From: Kiritimatiellia bacterium
GTDB taxonomy: Bacteria > Verrucomicrobiota > Kiritimatiellia > RFP12 > DVOR01
DNA: 7,956 nt
Assembly: GCA_017646485.1 (NCBI GenBank)
Contig: JAGCML010000149.1
Location: 1-7,956 of the forward strand
Direction: 5' to 3'
Part shown: piece after piece, positions 1-7,613 of the stretch
Position numbering within the stretch: the first letter of the stretch is position 1
How the letters are laid out: each line of letters starts with the position of its first letter
Notes under the pieces: generated by a model
Seen by the model: the letters and a program-made list of their open reading frames with translations, nothing else
The model's database searches: none
What the model was told of the DNA's origin: nothing
Program-made: the position numbers and the translations under genes

Positions 1-505
1 CCTTTTGCACCTCTTCCAACTGACGACGTGCAGCGCGCACTGCAGGGTCAGCTTCAAGGTAGAAACGTGCAGGAGAGTCAGGGAAAACAGCCGTCGTAAT
101 ATCGCGTCCTTCAATAATCAAATTGCCAAAACGCGTCAGGCTGCGAAGACCTGCGGTAATCTTTTCGCGCACAGCAGGAACCGTTGCAACGGGCGAAGCG
201 TGAGCATTGATACGCGGTTCGCGAAGTTCCTTATCAGGACGGATGCCAGCCACTTCGTAAACGACACGACCATCTTCAGCCTTGCAGTCAATCGCTAAGT
301 TCTTTGCCAAATTGGCGACAGCTTCAGGATCAGAAGTATCCACCCCCTGCTCCAAGCACTGCCAAGTTACGATGCGATACAATGCACCAGAATCAACATG
401 CAAGTAACCTAAGCGACGCCCCACTTCCTTCGATACGGAAGATTTACCGGCACCACTGGGGCCATCAATTGCGATTACACGGGCGGAGGGATTTTCTGTA
501 GTCAT
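1..505 (-). other. cmk: Cytidylate kinase module of the fusion, with possible internal start at 505
   Basis: This marks the Cmk part of the fused reading frame. The ATG at 503-505 is codon 672 of the fusion and lies where a free-standing Cmk would begin: [10 protein letters not shown] leads straight into the first beta strand and the GPSGAGKS P-loop (440-463). A Shine-Dalgarno-like GAGGA (516-520) stands 10 bases upstream, a little far but usable. The CMP-binding DSGA and GRDI-TT-VFPD signatures and the start of the arginine-rich LID (R828, R831, R832) are present, so the kinase looks intact as far as it can be seen. Cmk proteins are about 220-230 residues long; about 165 are visible. Whether Cmk is made only as a fusion, only separately, or both, cannot be told from the sequence. 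Confidence 0.8.
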
Positions 506-2518
506 AGCACTCTGTTCCTCTTCTGTAGACAAACGCTTTACTTCAGGCTTAATTCCGGTTTGAATCAACGCCTCAACATCACGTCCATCTGCTGTTTCCA
601 CTTCTAAAAGATAATCAACCAAAAGCTCTAACTTATCACGATTGTCGGCAATAATCGCTTCACCGCGTTGGTAAGCCGCTTGCAACAACTGCGTAATTTC
701 AGCATCGATTGCACGTGCAGTTGCTTCAGAGTGATCCTGCTTACGACCAATCTCGCGTCCAAGATAAATCTGCTCTTCATTCTCGCCGAAGGATTGGAAG
801 CCAAAGGTCTGACTCATACCATAAGCGCACACCATACGACGTGCGAGCTGCGTCGCCATCTTAATATCCTGAGAAGCGCCCGTCGAGAGTTCGCCCGTGA
901 AACACTTCTCTGCAATACGACCCGCCGTTAACACCACGAGCATATCCTTCATCTCACTCTCAGTGCGATTCAAAACGTCTCGTTCGGGCAAGGTCATCGT
1001 TGCCCCAAGTGCACGGCCACGCGGAATAATCGTCACCTTATGCAAAGGTTCTGTGTGCTCCAAAAGCACTTGTGCTAAGGCATGACCCCCTTCGTGCCAA
1101 GCGGTTATTCGGCGATCGCGATCAGCCATGGTGTGCGAACGGCGTTCACGCCCCCACAACACCTTATCACGCGCCTCTTCCATATCCGCATGCGTCACTT
1201 TCGTGCGACGTTCACGCGCTGCAAGTAACGCAGCTTCATTCAGCAAGTTGGCGAGATCTGCACCAGAGAAGCCTGGTGTACCACGTGCTACACGCTCGAG
1301 ATCAACATCCTCACCCAGCTTAACCTTGGCTGCATGCACCTTCAAAATGGCCACACGCCCTTCAACAGTTGGTAAGTCGACCACAATCTGACGGTCAAAA
1401 CGACCAGGACGCGTAAGCGCAGGATCAAGCACGTCCACACGGTTCGTGGCCGCCATAACAATCACTCCGCTATTGCCCTCAAAGCCATCCATTTCGACCA
1501 ACATCGCATTCAGCGTCTGCTCACGTTCGTCATGGCCACCGCCAATACCCGTGAAACGCGTACGTCCAATCGCATCAATTTCGTCAATGAAAAGGATACA
1601 CGGCGCATTCTTCTTCGCCTGCTCAAACATATCACGTACGCGACTTGCACCTACGCCGACAAACATCTCAACAAAGTCAGAGCCACTGATTGAGAAGAAG
1701 GCCACATTCGCTTCGCCAGCGATAGCCTTTGCCAAAAGCGTCTTACCTGTGCCAGGAGGTCCCATCAAGAGTACACCCTTCGGCACTTTACCACCCACCG
1801 CTTCAAAACGTTTGGGGTCCTTTAAGAAGTCTACGATTTCTTGTACTTCTTCCTTCGCCTCATCTACGCCAGCCACGTCTTTAAAGCGAATTTTAGCATC
1901 TTCCTTGTTCATCATCTTTGCACGCGACTTGCCAAATGAGAATGGACCATCGCCATTCCCACGCATCTGGCGCATGAAGAAGACATAGAACAACAAGAAA
2001 AAGAGGAAGATTGGTAAGACGGAGACCAAAATGGGGGCCAACCAACTGCGTTTATTCTCTTGAATCGTACGCACACCAGCAGCGGCAAGACGCGTCTCTA
2101 ATCCTTCTACGTCAAGCACATTCAACTGGAAGGGTTCACCCTTTGCCGTAGCCTCGGCGGTCGTCCCATCGGCTGTCGGTTTTGGCAACCACTGCCCTTG
2201 CAAGAAGGTTTCATCCTCGCCTTCGCGAATCAACGTCACTTCTGCTAATGCGGCATTCCCTTTGACACGACCCGCTTCATCTTTAACAATGCCCGCCTCT
2301 ACGCGTTGCCAAAAATCCAATTGCGAGAGGGGCGCATTCTGTTGCCCCAGTGCCAAACCATCTCCACCACCATTAAACAGCGAGAACAAAGAAAAGATAA
2401 ACACCGCCAACAGCACCCACACCATTACTGGTGCGCGCCATTGACGTGGTTTCTTATCCTGCTGATTAGAAGCGTTATTTTTCTTTTCGGAATCGGGTTT
2501 CTTTTCGTCTTTCGACAT
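1..2518 (-). CDS. ftsH-cmk: FtsH AAA+ zinc metalloprotease fused in frame to cytidylate kinase (3' end outside window)
   Basis: Starting from ATG at 2518, 839 codons run to the left edge without a stop. Residues 1-660 are a full FtsH, the membrane-anchored ATP-dependent protease that degrades misassembled membrane and short-lived cytosolic proteins. Visible parts are TM1 about 31-48, an extracytoplasmic part 49-160, TM2 about 162-181, Walker A GPPGTGKT 253-260, pore loop MFVG 285-288, Walker B ILFIDEID 308-315, arginine fingers R370 and R373, zinc site HEGGH 475-479 and the likely third ligand D551. After a linker of about 20 residues, residues 677-839 match cytidylate kinase, which phosphorylates CMP/dCMP with ATP: P-loop GPSGAGKS 686-693, DSGALYR 709-715, [12 protein letters not shown] 803-814. 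About 60 Cmk residues should lie beyond the edge. The start is supported by AGAGGAG five bases upstream and follows the glycosyltransferase stop by one base. HEGGH replaces the usual HEAGH. Translation was by hand; both domain identities are clear, and the fusion depends on the read being error-free near 505-530. Confidence 0.93.
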   Translation of the reverse strand, partial: MSKDEKKPDSEKKNNASNQQDKKPRQWRAPVMVWVLLAVFIFSLFSLFNGGGDGLALGQQNAPLSQLDFWQRVEAGIVKDEAGRVKGNAALAEVTLIREGEDETFLQGQWLPKPTADGTTAEATAKGEPFQLNVLDVEGLETRLAAAGVRTIQENKRSWLAPILVSVLPIFLFFLLFYVFFMRQMRGNGDGPFSFGKSRAKMMNKEDAKIRFKDVAGVDEAKEEVQEIVDFLKDPKRFEAVGGKVPKGVLLMGPPGTGKTLLAKAIAGEANVAFFSISGSDFVEMFVGVGASRVRDMFEQAKKNAPCILFIDEIDAIGRTRFTGIGGGHDEREQTLNAMLVEMDGFEGNSGVIVMAATNRVDVLDPALTRPGRFDRQIVVDLPTVEGRVAILKVHAAKVKLGEDVDLERVARGTPGFSGADLANLLNEAALLAARERRTKVTHADMEEARDKVLWGRERRSHTMADRDRRITAWHEGGHALAQVLLEHTEPLHKVTIIPRGRALGATMTLPERDVLNRTESEMKDMLVVLTAGRIAEKCFTGELSTGASQDIKMATQLARRMVCAYGMSQTFGFQSFGENEEQIYLGREIGRKQDHSEATARAIDAEITQLLQAAYQRGEAIIADNRDKLELLVDYLLEVETADGRDVEALIQTGIKPEVKRLSTEEEQSAMTTENPSARVIAIDGPSGAGKSSVSKEVGRRLGYLHVDSGALYRIVTWQCLEQGVDTSDPEAVANLAKNLAIDCKAEDGRVVYEVAGIRPDKELREPRINAHASPVATVPAVREKITAGLRSLTRFGNLIIEGRDITTAVFPDSPARFYLEADPAVRAARRQLEEVQK
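516..520 (-). promoter_or_regulatory. Possible internal ribosome binding site before the Cmk module
   Basis: GAGGA, inside a purine-rich GAAGAGGAA run (515-523), lies 10 bases upstream of the in-frame ATG at 505. It could allow internal initiation of a separate Cmk. It also encodes Glu residues of the linker (TEEEQ), so chance purine richness is a fair alternative. Confidence 0.35.
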
Positions 2519-2519
2519 C

Positions 2520-3455
2520 TTAGCTCCTCTGAACTTCACGTCCCTTTTCTTGAGAGACAAGAATTTCAAACATTTGATCATTTTGTTTCTTACAGGCACC
2601 TAAAATTAATCCCACGCCATACGAGAGCAAGCCCGCCATAGCCAGGAAGCCGGAGAAGTTTAACGTCGGCTGACGCGGCACTTCGCCAATCTTAAAGTAC
2701 TCAATCAGCACGGGCACAAATAAGGCCATCGCGCACAATAATAACACCGTTCCGACCAACCCAAAGAAAAATTCAGGGCGATAAAAACGGAATAAGTTGA
2801 AAATCGTCTTCAACACACGAATACCATCGCTCACGGTATTCAACTTGGAGACACTGCCTTCTGGGCGATCACGATATTGCACCGGCACTTCAATCAAGCT
2901 CATGCGCTTGTCAATCGTGTGCAAGGTCATCTCGGTCTCAATTTCAAAGCCCTGCGCCAAGACAGGGCAACTCTTCACAAAGAGACGGCTAAAAGCACGA
3001 TAACCCGTCATCACATCATTCACGCGTTGCCCCCACAAGAGGCGAATCAGCGTACATACCAACGTGTTACCAAAATTATGGCCTGGGCGCTTATTCTCTT
3101 GCATATACGTTGAAGAGAGGCGATCGCCATTCACCATATCCGCTTCACCCGCAAGCACTGGTGCGATGAGCTTATGCACTTCATCTGCTGGATAGGTATC
3201 ATCCGAGTCAACCATCACATAGACATCTGCATCGACTTCTTGGAACATACGACGCACCACATGGCCCTTACCCTGCTGTGGCACACTACGCACCAATGCC
3301 CCCGCTGCCTGCGCTAATGCCGCAGAGCCATCGGAGCTATTATTGTCATACACCCAGATGTCTGCATCGGGCAATTCGGTGCGAAAATCACGCACTACCT
3401 TTTCAATCGTCAAGGCTTCATTGTAGCAAGGCAAAAGCACGGCGACTTTAGGCAT
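2520..3455 (-). CDS. Family 2 (GT-A) membrane glycosyltransferase, DPM1/GtrB-like
   Basis: This is a 311-residue inverting glycosyltransferase that probably moves a sugar from a nucleotide sugar to a lipid carrier or envelope glycan at the cytoplasmic face of the membrane. The N-terminal GT-A fold shows LLPCYNEALTIEKVV (7-21), the nucleotide-binding YDNNSSDGS (36-44), QGKGHVVRRMF (61-71), the metal-binding DSDD (83-86) in MVDSDDTYP, and the family motifs GFEIETEMTLH (169-179) and QYRDRPEGSVSKL (193-205). Two membrane segments follow at about 229-252 and 266-287. This layout matches polyprenyl-phosphate glycosyltransferases, but the sugar and acceptor cannot be read from sequence. The start is firm: AAGGAGAT stands just upstream. 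It is the first gene after a promoter and is followed after one base by ftsH-cmk, so both are probably cotranscribed. No cell-wall or O-antigen cluster surrounds it here. Confidence 0.92.
   Translation of the reverse strand: MPKVAVLLPCYNEALTIEKVVRDFRTELPDADIWVYDNNSSDGSAALAQAAGALVRSVPQQGKGHVVRRMFQEVDADVYVMVDSDDTYPADEVHKLIAPVLAGEADMVNGDRLSSTYMQENKRPGHNFGNTLVCTLIRLLWGQRVNDVMTGYRAFSRLFVKSCPVLAQGFEIETEMTLHTIDKRMSLIEVPVQYRDRPEGSVSKLNTVSDGIRVLKTIFNLFRFYRPEFFFGLVGTVLLLCAMALFVPVLIEYFKIGEVPRQPTLNFSGFLAMAGLLSYGVGLILGACKKQNDQMFEILVSQEKGREVQRS
2524..2530 (-). promoter_or_regulatory. Shine-Dalgarno site of ftsH-cmk
   Basis: AGAGGAG lies five bases before the ATG at 2518, inside the last codons of the glycosyltransferase gene. 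It fixes the FtsH start and suggests translational coupling between the two genes, whose stop and start are one base apart. Confidence 0.8.
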
Positions 3456-3460
3456 AACTT

Positions 3461-3468
3461 ATCTCCTT
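3461..3468 (-). promoter_or_regulatory. Shine-Dalgarno site of the glycosyltransferase gene
   Basis: AAGGAGAT lies five bases upstream of the ATG at 3455 (seven from its AGGAG core). It is a near-perfect complement to the 16S rRNA 3' end and confirms the start. Confidence 0.85.
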
Positions 3469-3484
3469 AATAAATTAGAAGCAC

Positions 3485-3493
3485 ATTATAGCA
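3485..3493 (-). promoter_or_regulatory. Extended -10 promoter (TGCTATAAT) for the glycosyltransferase/ftsH-cmk unit
   Basis: Reading the minus strand, TGC is followed by a perfect TATAAT 30 bases before the glycosyltransferase ATG. The TG one base before the hexamer is the extended -10 signature, which can replace a good -35. Indeed the -35 position (CTGTTT at 3508-3513) matches TTGACA poorly. The transcript should start near 3478 and carry a leader of about 23 bases containing the strong ribosome binding site. Confidence 0.6.
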
Positions 3494-3518
3494 CATCTTG
3501 TAAAATGAAACAGATGTG
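3492..3518. promoter_or_regulatory. Inverted repeat over the promoter spacer, possible operator
   Basis: CACATCT (3492-3498) and AGATGTG (3512-3518) form a perfect 7-bp inverted repeat with a 13-base spacer. Half-site centres are 20 bp apart, about two helical turns. It overlaps the TG of the extended -10 and reaches the weak -35 region, a position typical of repressor binding. It has no T-run, so it is not a terminator. The binding protein is unknown and the site is a candidate only. Confidence 0.35.
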
Positions 3519-3669
3519 ATTCTCGTTCATTCTTAAATGTGAAGCAACAATACAGAGGTGCAATTTGAGCGAAAAATCAAAAGTTAAACCGCCACTTGCG
3601 TTCATTTTTGGGCAGATTGCCACCGCTTCGCATGCAATTTCGCCATTTTTAAAGGCGCCGAACTTGAGA

Positions 3670-5130
3670 TTACTCAGGAAATTTTGCATCCTTCGCAGGC
3701 TGTTCTGCGAGCCGACGAATTTCCTTTGGTGTACGCGTAATTGGGCCAGTGGCGAATTCTGGGATGTTGTAAGACAGCATCCGCCGTTCGTGATGCATAG
3801 GGTCTTCTTGCGGCAAGATGAAGGGTTTTGTAAAGGTGCCAGTGGCGGCATCAAAATGGGTGAAGTATGGCCGCGTATAGGTACCATCTCCACGACGAGA
3901 TGAGAAGACCATCCACTGACCATCTGGCGTAAAACTGTGATAACTTTCTGTATCAGCAGAGTTAATCTCATTCAACGGACGGAAAGAGCGCTTCTGCAAG
4001 TCCAACATCCACAAATCTGCTTGATGGTGCCAAATATGGAAGACGCCCTGCGGGCCCAAGGTAAAGACCAACCATCTGCCGTCTGGCGAAACACGCGGAA
4101 AGGTAATCGAACGCTTTTCATTCGCTGCATTAATCACCATTTTCGGTTGCGTAAAGGTCTTACGCGTTGCATCGTAATCACGTACAATGAGATTGTAGCA
4201 GAGATTGGTATAACCCAAAATGGCTTGTTCTGAACGAGCTTGTTTCTCCTCTGGGATGGAATCAAACCCTGGCGTTGCTGCCACAGAATAGAGCTGTTTG
4301 CCATCTGGCGACCAAGCAGGAAAACAGTCAAAAATTTCTGGTGTTGTTTCAACAGGAATCGCAGTGTCGCTCTCCAAATCGTAAAGCAACATATCACTCC
4401 GCGAGTCAAGCACTTCAATTTTATCAGTCTCACGATAATAGAAGCACTGCAAGGTATCGTTCACCGAGAACGCAATTGATTTTCCCGACGGATGCCATGC
4501 AGGATAAACACCCGAAGAGAAGAATGGCCCACCCTTAAAATTGCGCTTAATCCCTACGTCATCCTTATCCTTAAAGATGACCGTACCAGCATTTGAGGCA
4601 CGCAGATGAAAGAGCAAGGAGCCAGGATCTCCTTGATTAAAGTGATGGCAATTCACACACTGCTTTGGGGAACTTTGTAAATTTGTGTAGAGCGGCTTTT
4701 CTTCAAAAGAAGTTAAATCGCGCCAGTAAATCCCCACATTTTGGTAGTTTTCATAACTGGGTGGGATCAAACGATAGGCGAGCGTCGGGGCGATTGCAGC
4801 CGTTGACACATGATTCGTTGCGCAGAAAAGCGTTGTCTCCTCTTTTTTCACCGTAATGGTGTATGACTCTCCTGCCGCCAATAAACGCCGCCAAAAAGCT
4901 GGCGCAATGCGCACTTCGCAAGGAAATGTGGCCTCTACCTCGCCACTCTTTAACTGCACTGTGGCACCTTCGGGTGCATTGCACACATTAAAATTGAGGG
5001 GGGCGATATTGTTTGGCACGGTAACCCCGGCATAATCAGGTTGTAAGGTCACCGCCCCTTGCGCAAACAAAGGACTCAGGCCACCTCCCAAAAGCAAGGC
5101 ATACCAAAGATTACGAGAAAACTTATTCAT
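3670..5130 (-). CDS. Exported TolB-like PD40 beta-propeller protein with one CxxCH motif
   Basis: This is a 486-residue protein of unknown function. A signal peptide ([23 protein letters not shown], cut roughly after residue 23) sends it to the periplasm or outer surface. An N-terminal domain (about 27-150) begins [22 protein letters not shown] at 158-162 (4645-4659) is the form used for covalent haem c. At least four PD40/WD40-like propeller blades follow, marked by [11 protein letters not shown] (211-221), [10 protein letters not shown] (272-281), [10 protein letters not shown] (347-356) and [10 protein letters not shown] (400-409). Similar PD40 plus CxxCH proteins in Bacteroidota are often labelled 'cytochrome c biosynthesis protein', a label I would not trust for function. 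I chose ATG 5130 because it gives a clean signal peptide; an in-frame upstream ATG at 5217 would add 29 residues without one. The start overlaps the methyltransferase stop (ATGAATAA), implying coupled translation as last gene of its operon. Confidence 0.82.
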   Translation of the reverse strand: MNKFSRNLWYALLLGGGLSPLFAQGAVTLQPDYAGVTVPNNIAPLNFNVCNAPEGATVQLKSGEVEATFPCEVRIAPAFWRRLLAAGESYTITVKKEETTLFCATNHVSTAAIAPTLAYRLIPPSYENYQNVGIYWRDLTSFEEKPLYTNLQSSPKQCVNCHHFNQGDPGSLLFHLRASNAGTVIFKDKDDVGIKRNFKGGPFFSSGVYPAWHPSGKSIAFSVNDTLQCFYYRETDKIEVLDSRSDMLLYDLESDTAIPVETTPEIFDCFPAWSPDGKQLYSVAATPGFDSIPEEKQARSEQAILGYTNLCYNLIVRDYDATRKTFTQPKMVINAANEKRSITFPRVSPDGRWLVFTLGPQGVFHIWHHQADLWMLDLQKRSFRPLNEINSADTESYHSFTPDGQWMVFSSRRGDGTYTRPYFTHFDAATGTFTKPFILPQEDPMHHERRMLSYNIPEFATGPITRTPKEIRRLAEQPAKDAKFPE

Positions 5131-5968
5131 GCGTCCATCGCACATATGCGCCAGAAGGCAATTTAAAGACATCTTCCGCCCCCGTGAGACACATTTCACC
5201 AGCGGAGAAAGAACCACCCAATCCGCGCAAGGCTTGCGTCAAAATGTTCTCAAGGACAATCGGCGTATGTCCTGGTGTGTGAGCACTCAACAAAAGAAAC
5301 AGCGGATCGTCACTTAAAAGCGCACGACACAAACGCAGTGTTTCAGTCAAATCACGCTCAATCTTGTAGGTCTCGCCATTACCACCACGACCATAGGTGG
5401 GCGGATCAAGAATGATGCCGTCATACTTACGTCCACGACGCAATTCGCGATTCATAAACTTGTGCACATCATCGATAATCCAACGAATTGGATGGGCCTC
5501 AAGCTGATTCAACGTTGCATTATTGCGCGCCCACTGCACCATGCCCTTTGAAGCGTCCACGTGACAGACTTCGGCGCCACCATGCGCTGCGGCAAGCGTC
5601 GAACCTCCGGAATAGGCAAAGAGATTTAATACGCGAACAGGACGCTTTTTAGCCTTAGCTGCACGCACCAAGTCCTTAATCCATGCCCACTGAGCACGCT
5701 GTTCAGGGAAGATACCCAAGTGACCAAAGTCCGTTCCAGAGAGGCGAAATTTGGTCCCGTCAACATCAATCGCCCACTCTTTCGGCAAACGATTACGTCC
5801 ATGCCAGTGATTCCCTTCTTCACGGTCAAACGAGGCATCCGCACGCTTCCACAAGGTTGGACGTTGCTTCTGCCAAACCGCCTGTGCACAAGGACGCGCT
5901 AAAATTAAATCACCGAAGCGCTCCAACTTTGCGCCATTCCCACTGTCAAGGAGTTCATAATCATTCAT
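5123..5968 (-). CDS. Class I SAM-dependent methyltransferase, COG1092 (RlmI-like) without PUA domain
   Basis: This 281-residue protein probably methylates RNA using S-adenosylmethionine; the target is unknown. The N-terminal part ([15 protein letters not shown], 5-19; RPCAQAVW, 25-32) is typical of a PVC/proteobacterial subgroup of COG1092. The Rossmann fold shows motif I NLFAYSGG (115-122), motif II VDASKG (137-142), an acidic motif III IIDDVH (164-169) and motif [11 protein letters not shown] (187-195). It lacks the N-terminal PUA domain of E. coli RlmI. Where RlmI carries SCS with its cysteine, this protein has LLSAHTPGH (226-234), so 5-methylcytosine chemistry on 23S rRNA should not be assumed. 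I chose ATG 5968, which matches the family N-terminus; a TTG at 5983 would add five residues. It begins 17 bases after the rnc stop, in the same operon. Confidence 0.85.
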   Translation of the reverse strand: MNDYELLDSGNGAKLERFGDLILARPCAQAVWQKQRPTLWKRADASFDREEGNHWHGRNRLPKEWAIDVDGTKFRLSGTDFGHLGIFPEQRAQWAWIKDLVRAAKAKKRPVRVLNLFAYSGGSTLAAAHGGAEVCHVDASKGMVQWARNNATLNQLEAHPIRWIIDDVHKFMNRELRRGRKYDGIILDPPTYGRGGNGETYKIERDLTETLRLCRALLSDDPLFLLLSAHTPGHTPIVLENILTQALRGLGGSFSAGEMCLTGAEDVFKLPSGAYVRWTHE

Positions 5969-5985
5969 AAATAAAACTTTCAAAC

Positions 5986-6651
5986 TTACGATTCGTTTGC
6001 CAACAAGGCTTCAAGCAAGGTCTTTGCTGCCATCGCCTCTGCGGCCTTTCGACTTGCCCCATAGCCTTCTGTCGTCTGCCCAAGCACCGTAACAGAACAA
6101 CGAAATGAGGGCGCATGCGCAGGTCCACTTTGTTCCAAAAGCGTATAGACGGGTTCACCCTGATGATGACGCTGGGTATACTGTTGCAATTCGCCCTTCG
6201 GATTATCTGAAATCCCTGTGCAATGCGCCACACTCTGAAAATCTTCTTCCGAAAAGAGAAGTTGGAAAAAGCATTTTGCCGCCGGTAAACCGCCATCCAA
6301 CCATGCCGCCCCCAGAAGTGCCTCAACGGCATCGACTTCAGCTTTGGGTTGCCACGTCTTATTTCGATTAAACGTGGCCAATCCCTCTTGAAACGCTGCG
6401 CCCAACTTCGGTACACGTTCAAGTAATCCACGACTGGAGACGAGGTGCAAACGCATATCGGTGAGCACCCCTTCATTTGCCTCTGGATAACGTTGGTAAA
6501 GCGCATCCGAAATGAGCAATTGTAAAACGGCATCCCCCAGATACTCAAGGCGTTGATTATCGGGTTCTTTCCGATTGGGTGCAGGCACCGTAAGCGCTGT
6601 TCTCAACAACGCATAGTCTTCAAAGGAATAAGGAAATTCAGCCTTCAGCAC
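5986..6651 (-). CDS. rnc: Ribonuclease III
   Basis: RNase III is a 221-residue Mg2+-dependent endonuclease that cleaves double-stranded RNA to process rRNA precursors and regulate mRNAs; it works as a dimer in the cytoplasm. The nuclease domain (about 1-145) has the signature [10 protein letters not shown] (34-43) with catalytic E36 and D40, EGVLTDMR (60-67), and the second metal-binding pair D107 and E110 in [17 protein letters not shown] double-stranded RNA binding domain follows (about 150-218), from [10 protein letters not shown] to [17 protein letters not shown]. The usual NERLE is NQRLE here (Q33), a substitution also seen in other active family members. The start is GTG, two bases after the SPFH stop, with AGAAGAAG as a modest ribosome binding site inside the preceding gene. 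Length is normal for the family. Confidence 0.95.
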   Translation of the reverse strand: MLKAEFPYSFEDYALLRTALTVPAPNRKEPDNQRLEYLGDAVLQLLISDALYQRYPEANEGVLTDMRLHLVSSRGLLERVPKLGAAFQEGLATFNRNKTWQPKAEVDAVEALLGAAWLDGGLPAAKCFFQLLFSEEDFQSVAHCTGISDNPKGELQQYTQRHHQGEPVYTLLEQSGPAHAPSFRCSVTVLGQTTEGYGASRKAAEAMAAKTLLEALLANES

Positions 6652-6653
6652 GA

Positions 6654-7568
6654 TTACTTCTTCTGAATAACGTTCGTTGCGACCTTCAACACCGAGGCAA
6701 TATCGGCGAGATTGGAGGGCAATACCATCGTGGTCCCTTCCTTCGCGAGCTTACCAAATTCCGTGATGTACTGTTCTGCCAGACGCAGGTTCACAGCATC
6801 TGCACCACCGGCATTTTCACTAATGGAGCTGGCAATTGCCGTAAGACCTTCAGCGGTAGCTTTAGCCACGAGCAAGATTTCCTGAGAGCGACCTTCTGCT
6901 TCGTTGATACGACGCATCTTTTCACCTTCAGACTTTGCGATAGCTTCCTGCTTTTCACCCTCTGCACGATTGATACGTGCCTGACGTTCACCTTCGGATT
7001 CAGCAATCATTGCGCGCTTTTCACGTTCTGCACGCATCTGCTTTTCCATTGCATCACGAATCGTTTGTGGAGGCGTAATGGACTTAATTTCATAACGCGT
7101 CACCTTTACGCCCCATGGATCAGAGGCCGTATCCACTGCTCCGCAAATCGCAGCATTGATGGATTCACGCACTTCAAAGATTTCGTCTAAGTCCAACTTA
7201 CCAATTTCCGAACGCATCGTCGTCTGCGCCAACTGCGTTGAAGCCCAGAGGTAGTTATCAATGCCGTAGGAAGCCTTCGCAGGGTCCATCACCTGCAAGT
7301 AGAGAATGCCATCCACATCCACGGTGATGTTATCCTTAGTAATGCACTGCTGAGGCGGCACATCAATCGGAGTCTCCTTCAACGTACGACGATAAGCCAC
7401 ACGATCCAAGAACGGAACTAAGATGTGAAAGCCTGCTTCTAAGGTCGACGAATAGCGACCCAAGCGTTCCACAATGTAGGCCTGACGCTGAGGCACGATA
7501 ACCGCAGTCTTAAACAACGTAATCAAAACTGCGACAATGATAATCGCTAAGATAATTAATGATGGCAT
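6654..7568 (-). CDS. SPFH/Band 7 membrane protein, stomatin/QmcA-like
   Basis: This 304-residue membrane scaffold belongs to the stomatin/prohibitin superfamily, which forms large ring or cage assemblies at the inner membrane and often binds and controls membrane proteases. An N-terminal membrane segment (about 4-24) is followed by the SPFH domain (about 25-185) with VERLGRYSSTLEAGFHILVP (33-52), DPWGVKVTRYEI (150-161) and ITPPQTIRDAMEKQM (164-178). A charged coiled coil (about 178-232) contains an internal 22-residue repeat beginning SEGE at 191 and 213. The C-terminus (about 233-304) is the usual stomatin-like tail. E. coli QmcA is the closest named relative I recognise by pattern. Pairing with the upstream NfeD is the common arrangement for this family. 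AAGGAGG five bases before the ATG fixes the start. Confidence 0.93.
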   Translation of the reverse strand: MPSLIILAIIIVAVLITLFKTAVIVPQRQAYIVERLGRYSSTLEAGFHILVPFLDRVAYRRTLKETPIDVPPQQCITKDNITVDVDGILYLQVMDPAKASYGIDNYLWASTQLAQTTMRSEIGKLDLDEIFEVRESINAAICGAVDTASDPWGVKVTRYEIKSITPPQTIRDAMEKQMRAEREKRAMIAESEGERQARINRAEGEKQEAIAKSEGEKMRRINEAEGRSQEILLVAKATAEGLTAIASSISENAGGADAVNLRLAEQYITEFGKLAKEGTTMVLPSNLADIASVLKVATNVIQKK

Positions 7569-7573
7569 AATAA

Positions 7574-7580
7574 CCTCCTT
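7574..7580 (-). promoter_or_regulatory. Shine-Dalgarno site of the SPFH gene
   Basis: AAGGAGG, the full anti-16S consensus, lies five bases before the ATG at 7568 in the 45-base gap after nfeD. That gap shows no promoter or terminator that I can support. Confidence 0.85.
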
Positions 7581-7613
7581 TGTACTGAATGAATCAAAAT
7601 CAATCCGTTAAAA

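Larger units (their letters stand above)
3456..3669. other. 214-bp intergenic region between the two transcription units
   Basis: The left 65 bases hold the promoter, inverted repeat and ribosome binding site described separately. The remainder (about 3520-3669) has no recognised gene. A frame stays open through it on the minus strand (continuing out of the 3' end of the propeller gene in another frame), and another on the plus strand from a TTG at 3565. Neither resembles a protein I know. There are short imperfect hairpins, for example GGCA-ATC-TGCC near 3611-3621 and CGCC/GGCG around 3640-3656, but none is followed by a proper T-run, so I see no convincing terminator for the upstream genes. 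Confidence 0.5.

Noticed and set aside
1446..1988. 180-codon open frame on the plus strand
   Set aside because: It lies antisense to the AAA+ domain of FtsH, has low-complexity Ser/Pro/Thr-rich content and no recognisable domain; the minus-strand protein is certain.
3609..3656. Hairpins after the propeller gene as a terminator
   Set aside because: Stems are about 4 bp and none is followed by a T-run on the minus strand.
3565..3903. Plus-strand frame from TTG 3565
   Set aside because: Weak start codon, largely antisense to the propeller gene, no recognisable domain, and the only plus-strand gene it would make in an all-minus region.
3486..3971. 161-codon minus-strand frame overlapping the 3' end of the propeller gene and the gap
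   Set aside because: Most of it overlaps the propeller gene in another frame, has no good ribosome binding site seen and no known domain. Its non-overlapping tail is noted only as part of the intergenic region.
5131..5217. Longer N-terminus of the propeller protein from ATG 5217
   Set aside because: It would bury the clear signal peptide beginning at 5130 and overlap the methyltransferase gene by 95 bases.
5969..5983. TTG start for the methyltransferase
   Set aside because: ATG 5968 fits the family N-terminus ([12 protein letters not shown]); the TTG adds only five unconserved residues. It cannot be fully excluded.
6870..7010. Repeated TTCACCTTC-type DNA motif
   Set aside because: It is the coding reflection of the 11/22-residue SEGE coiled-coil repeat in the SPFH protein, not an independent DNA repeat.
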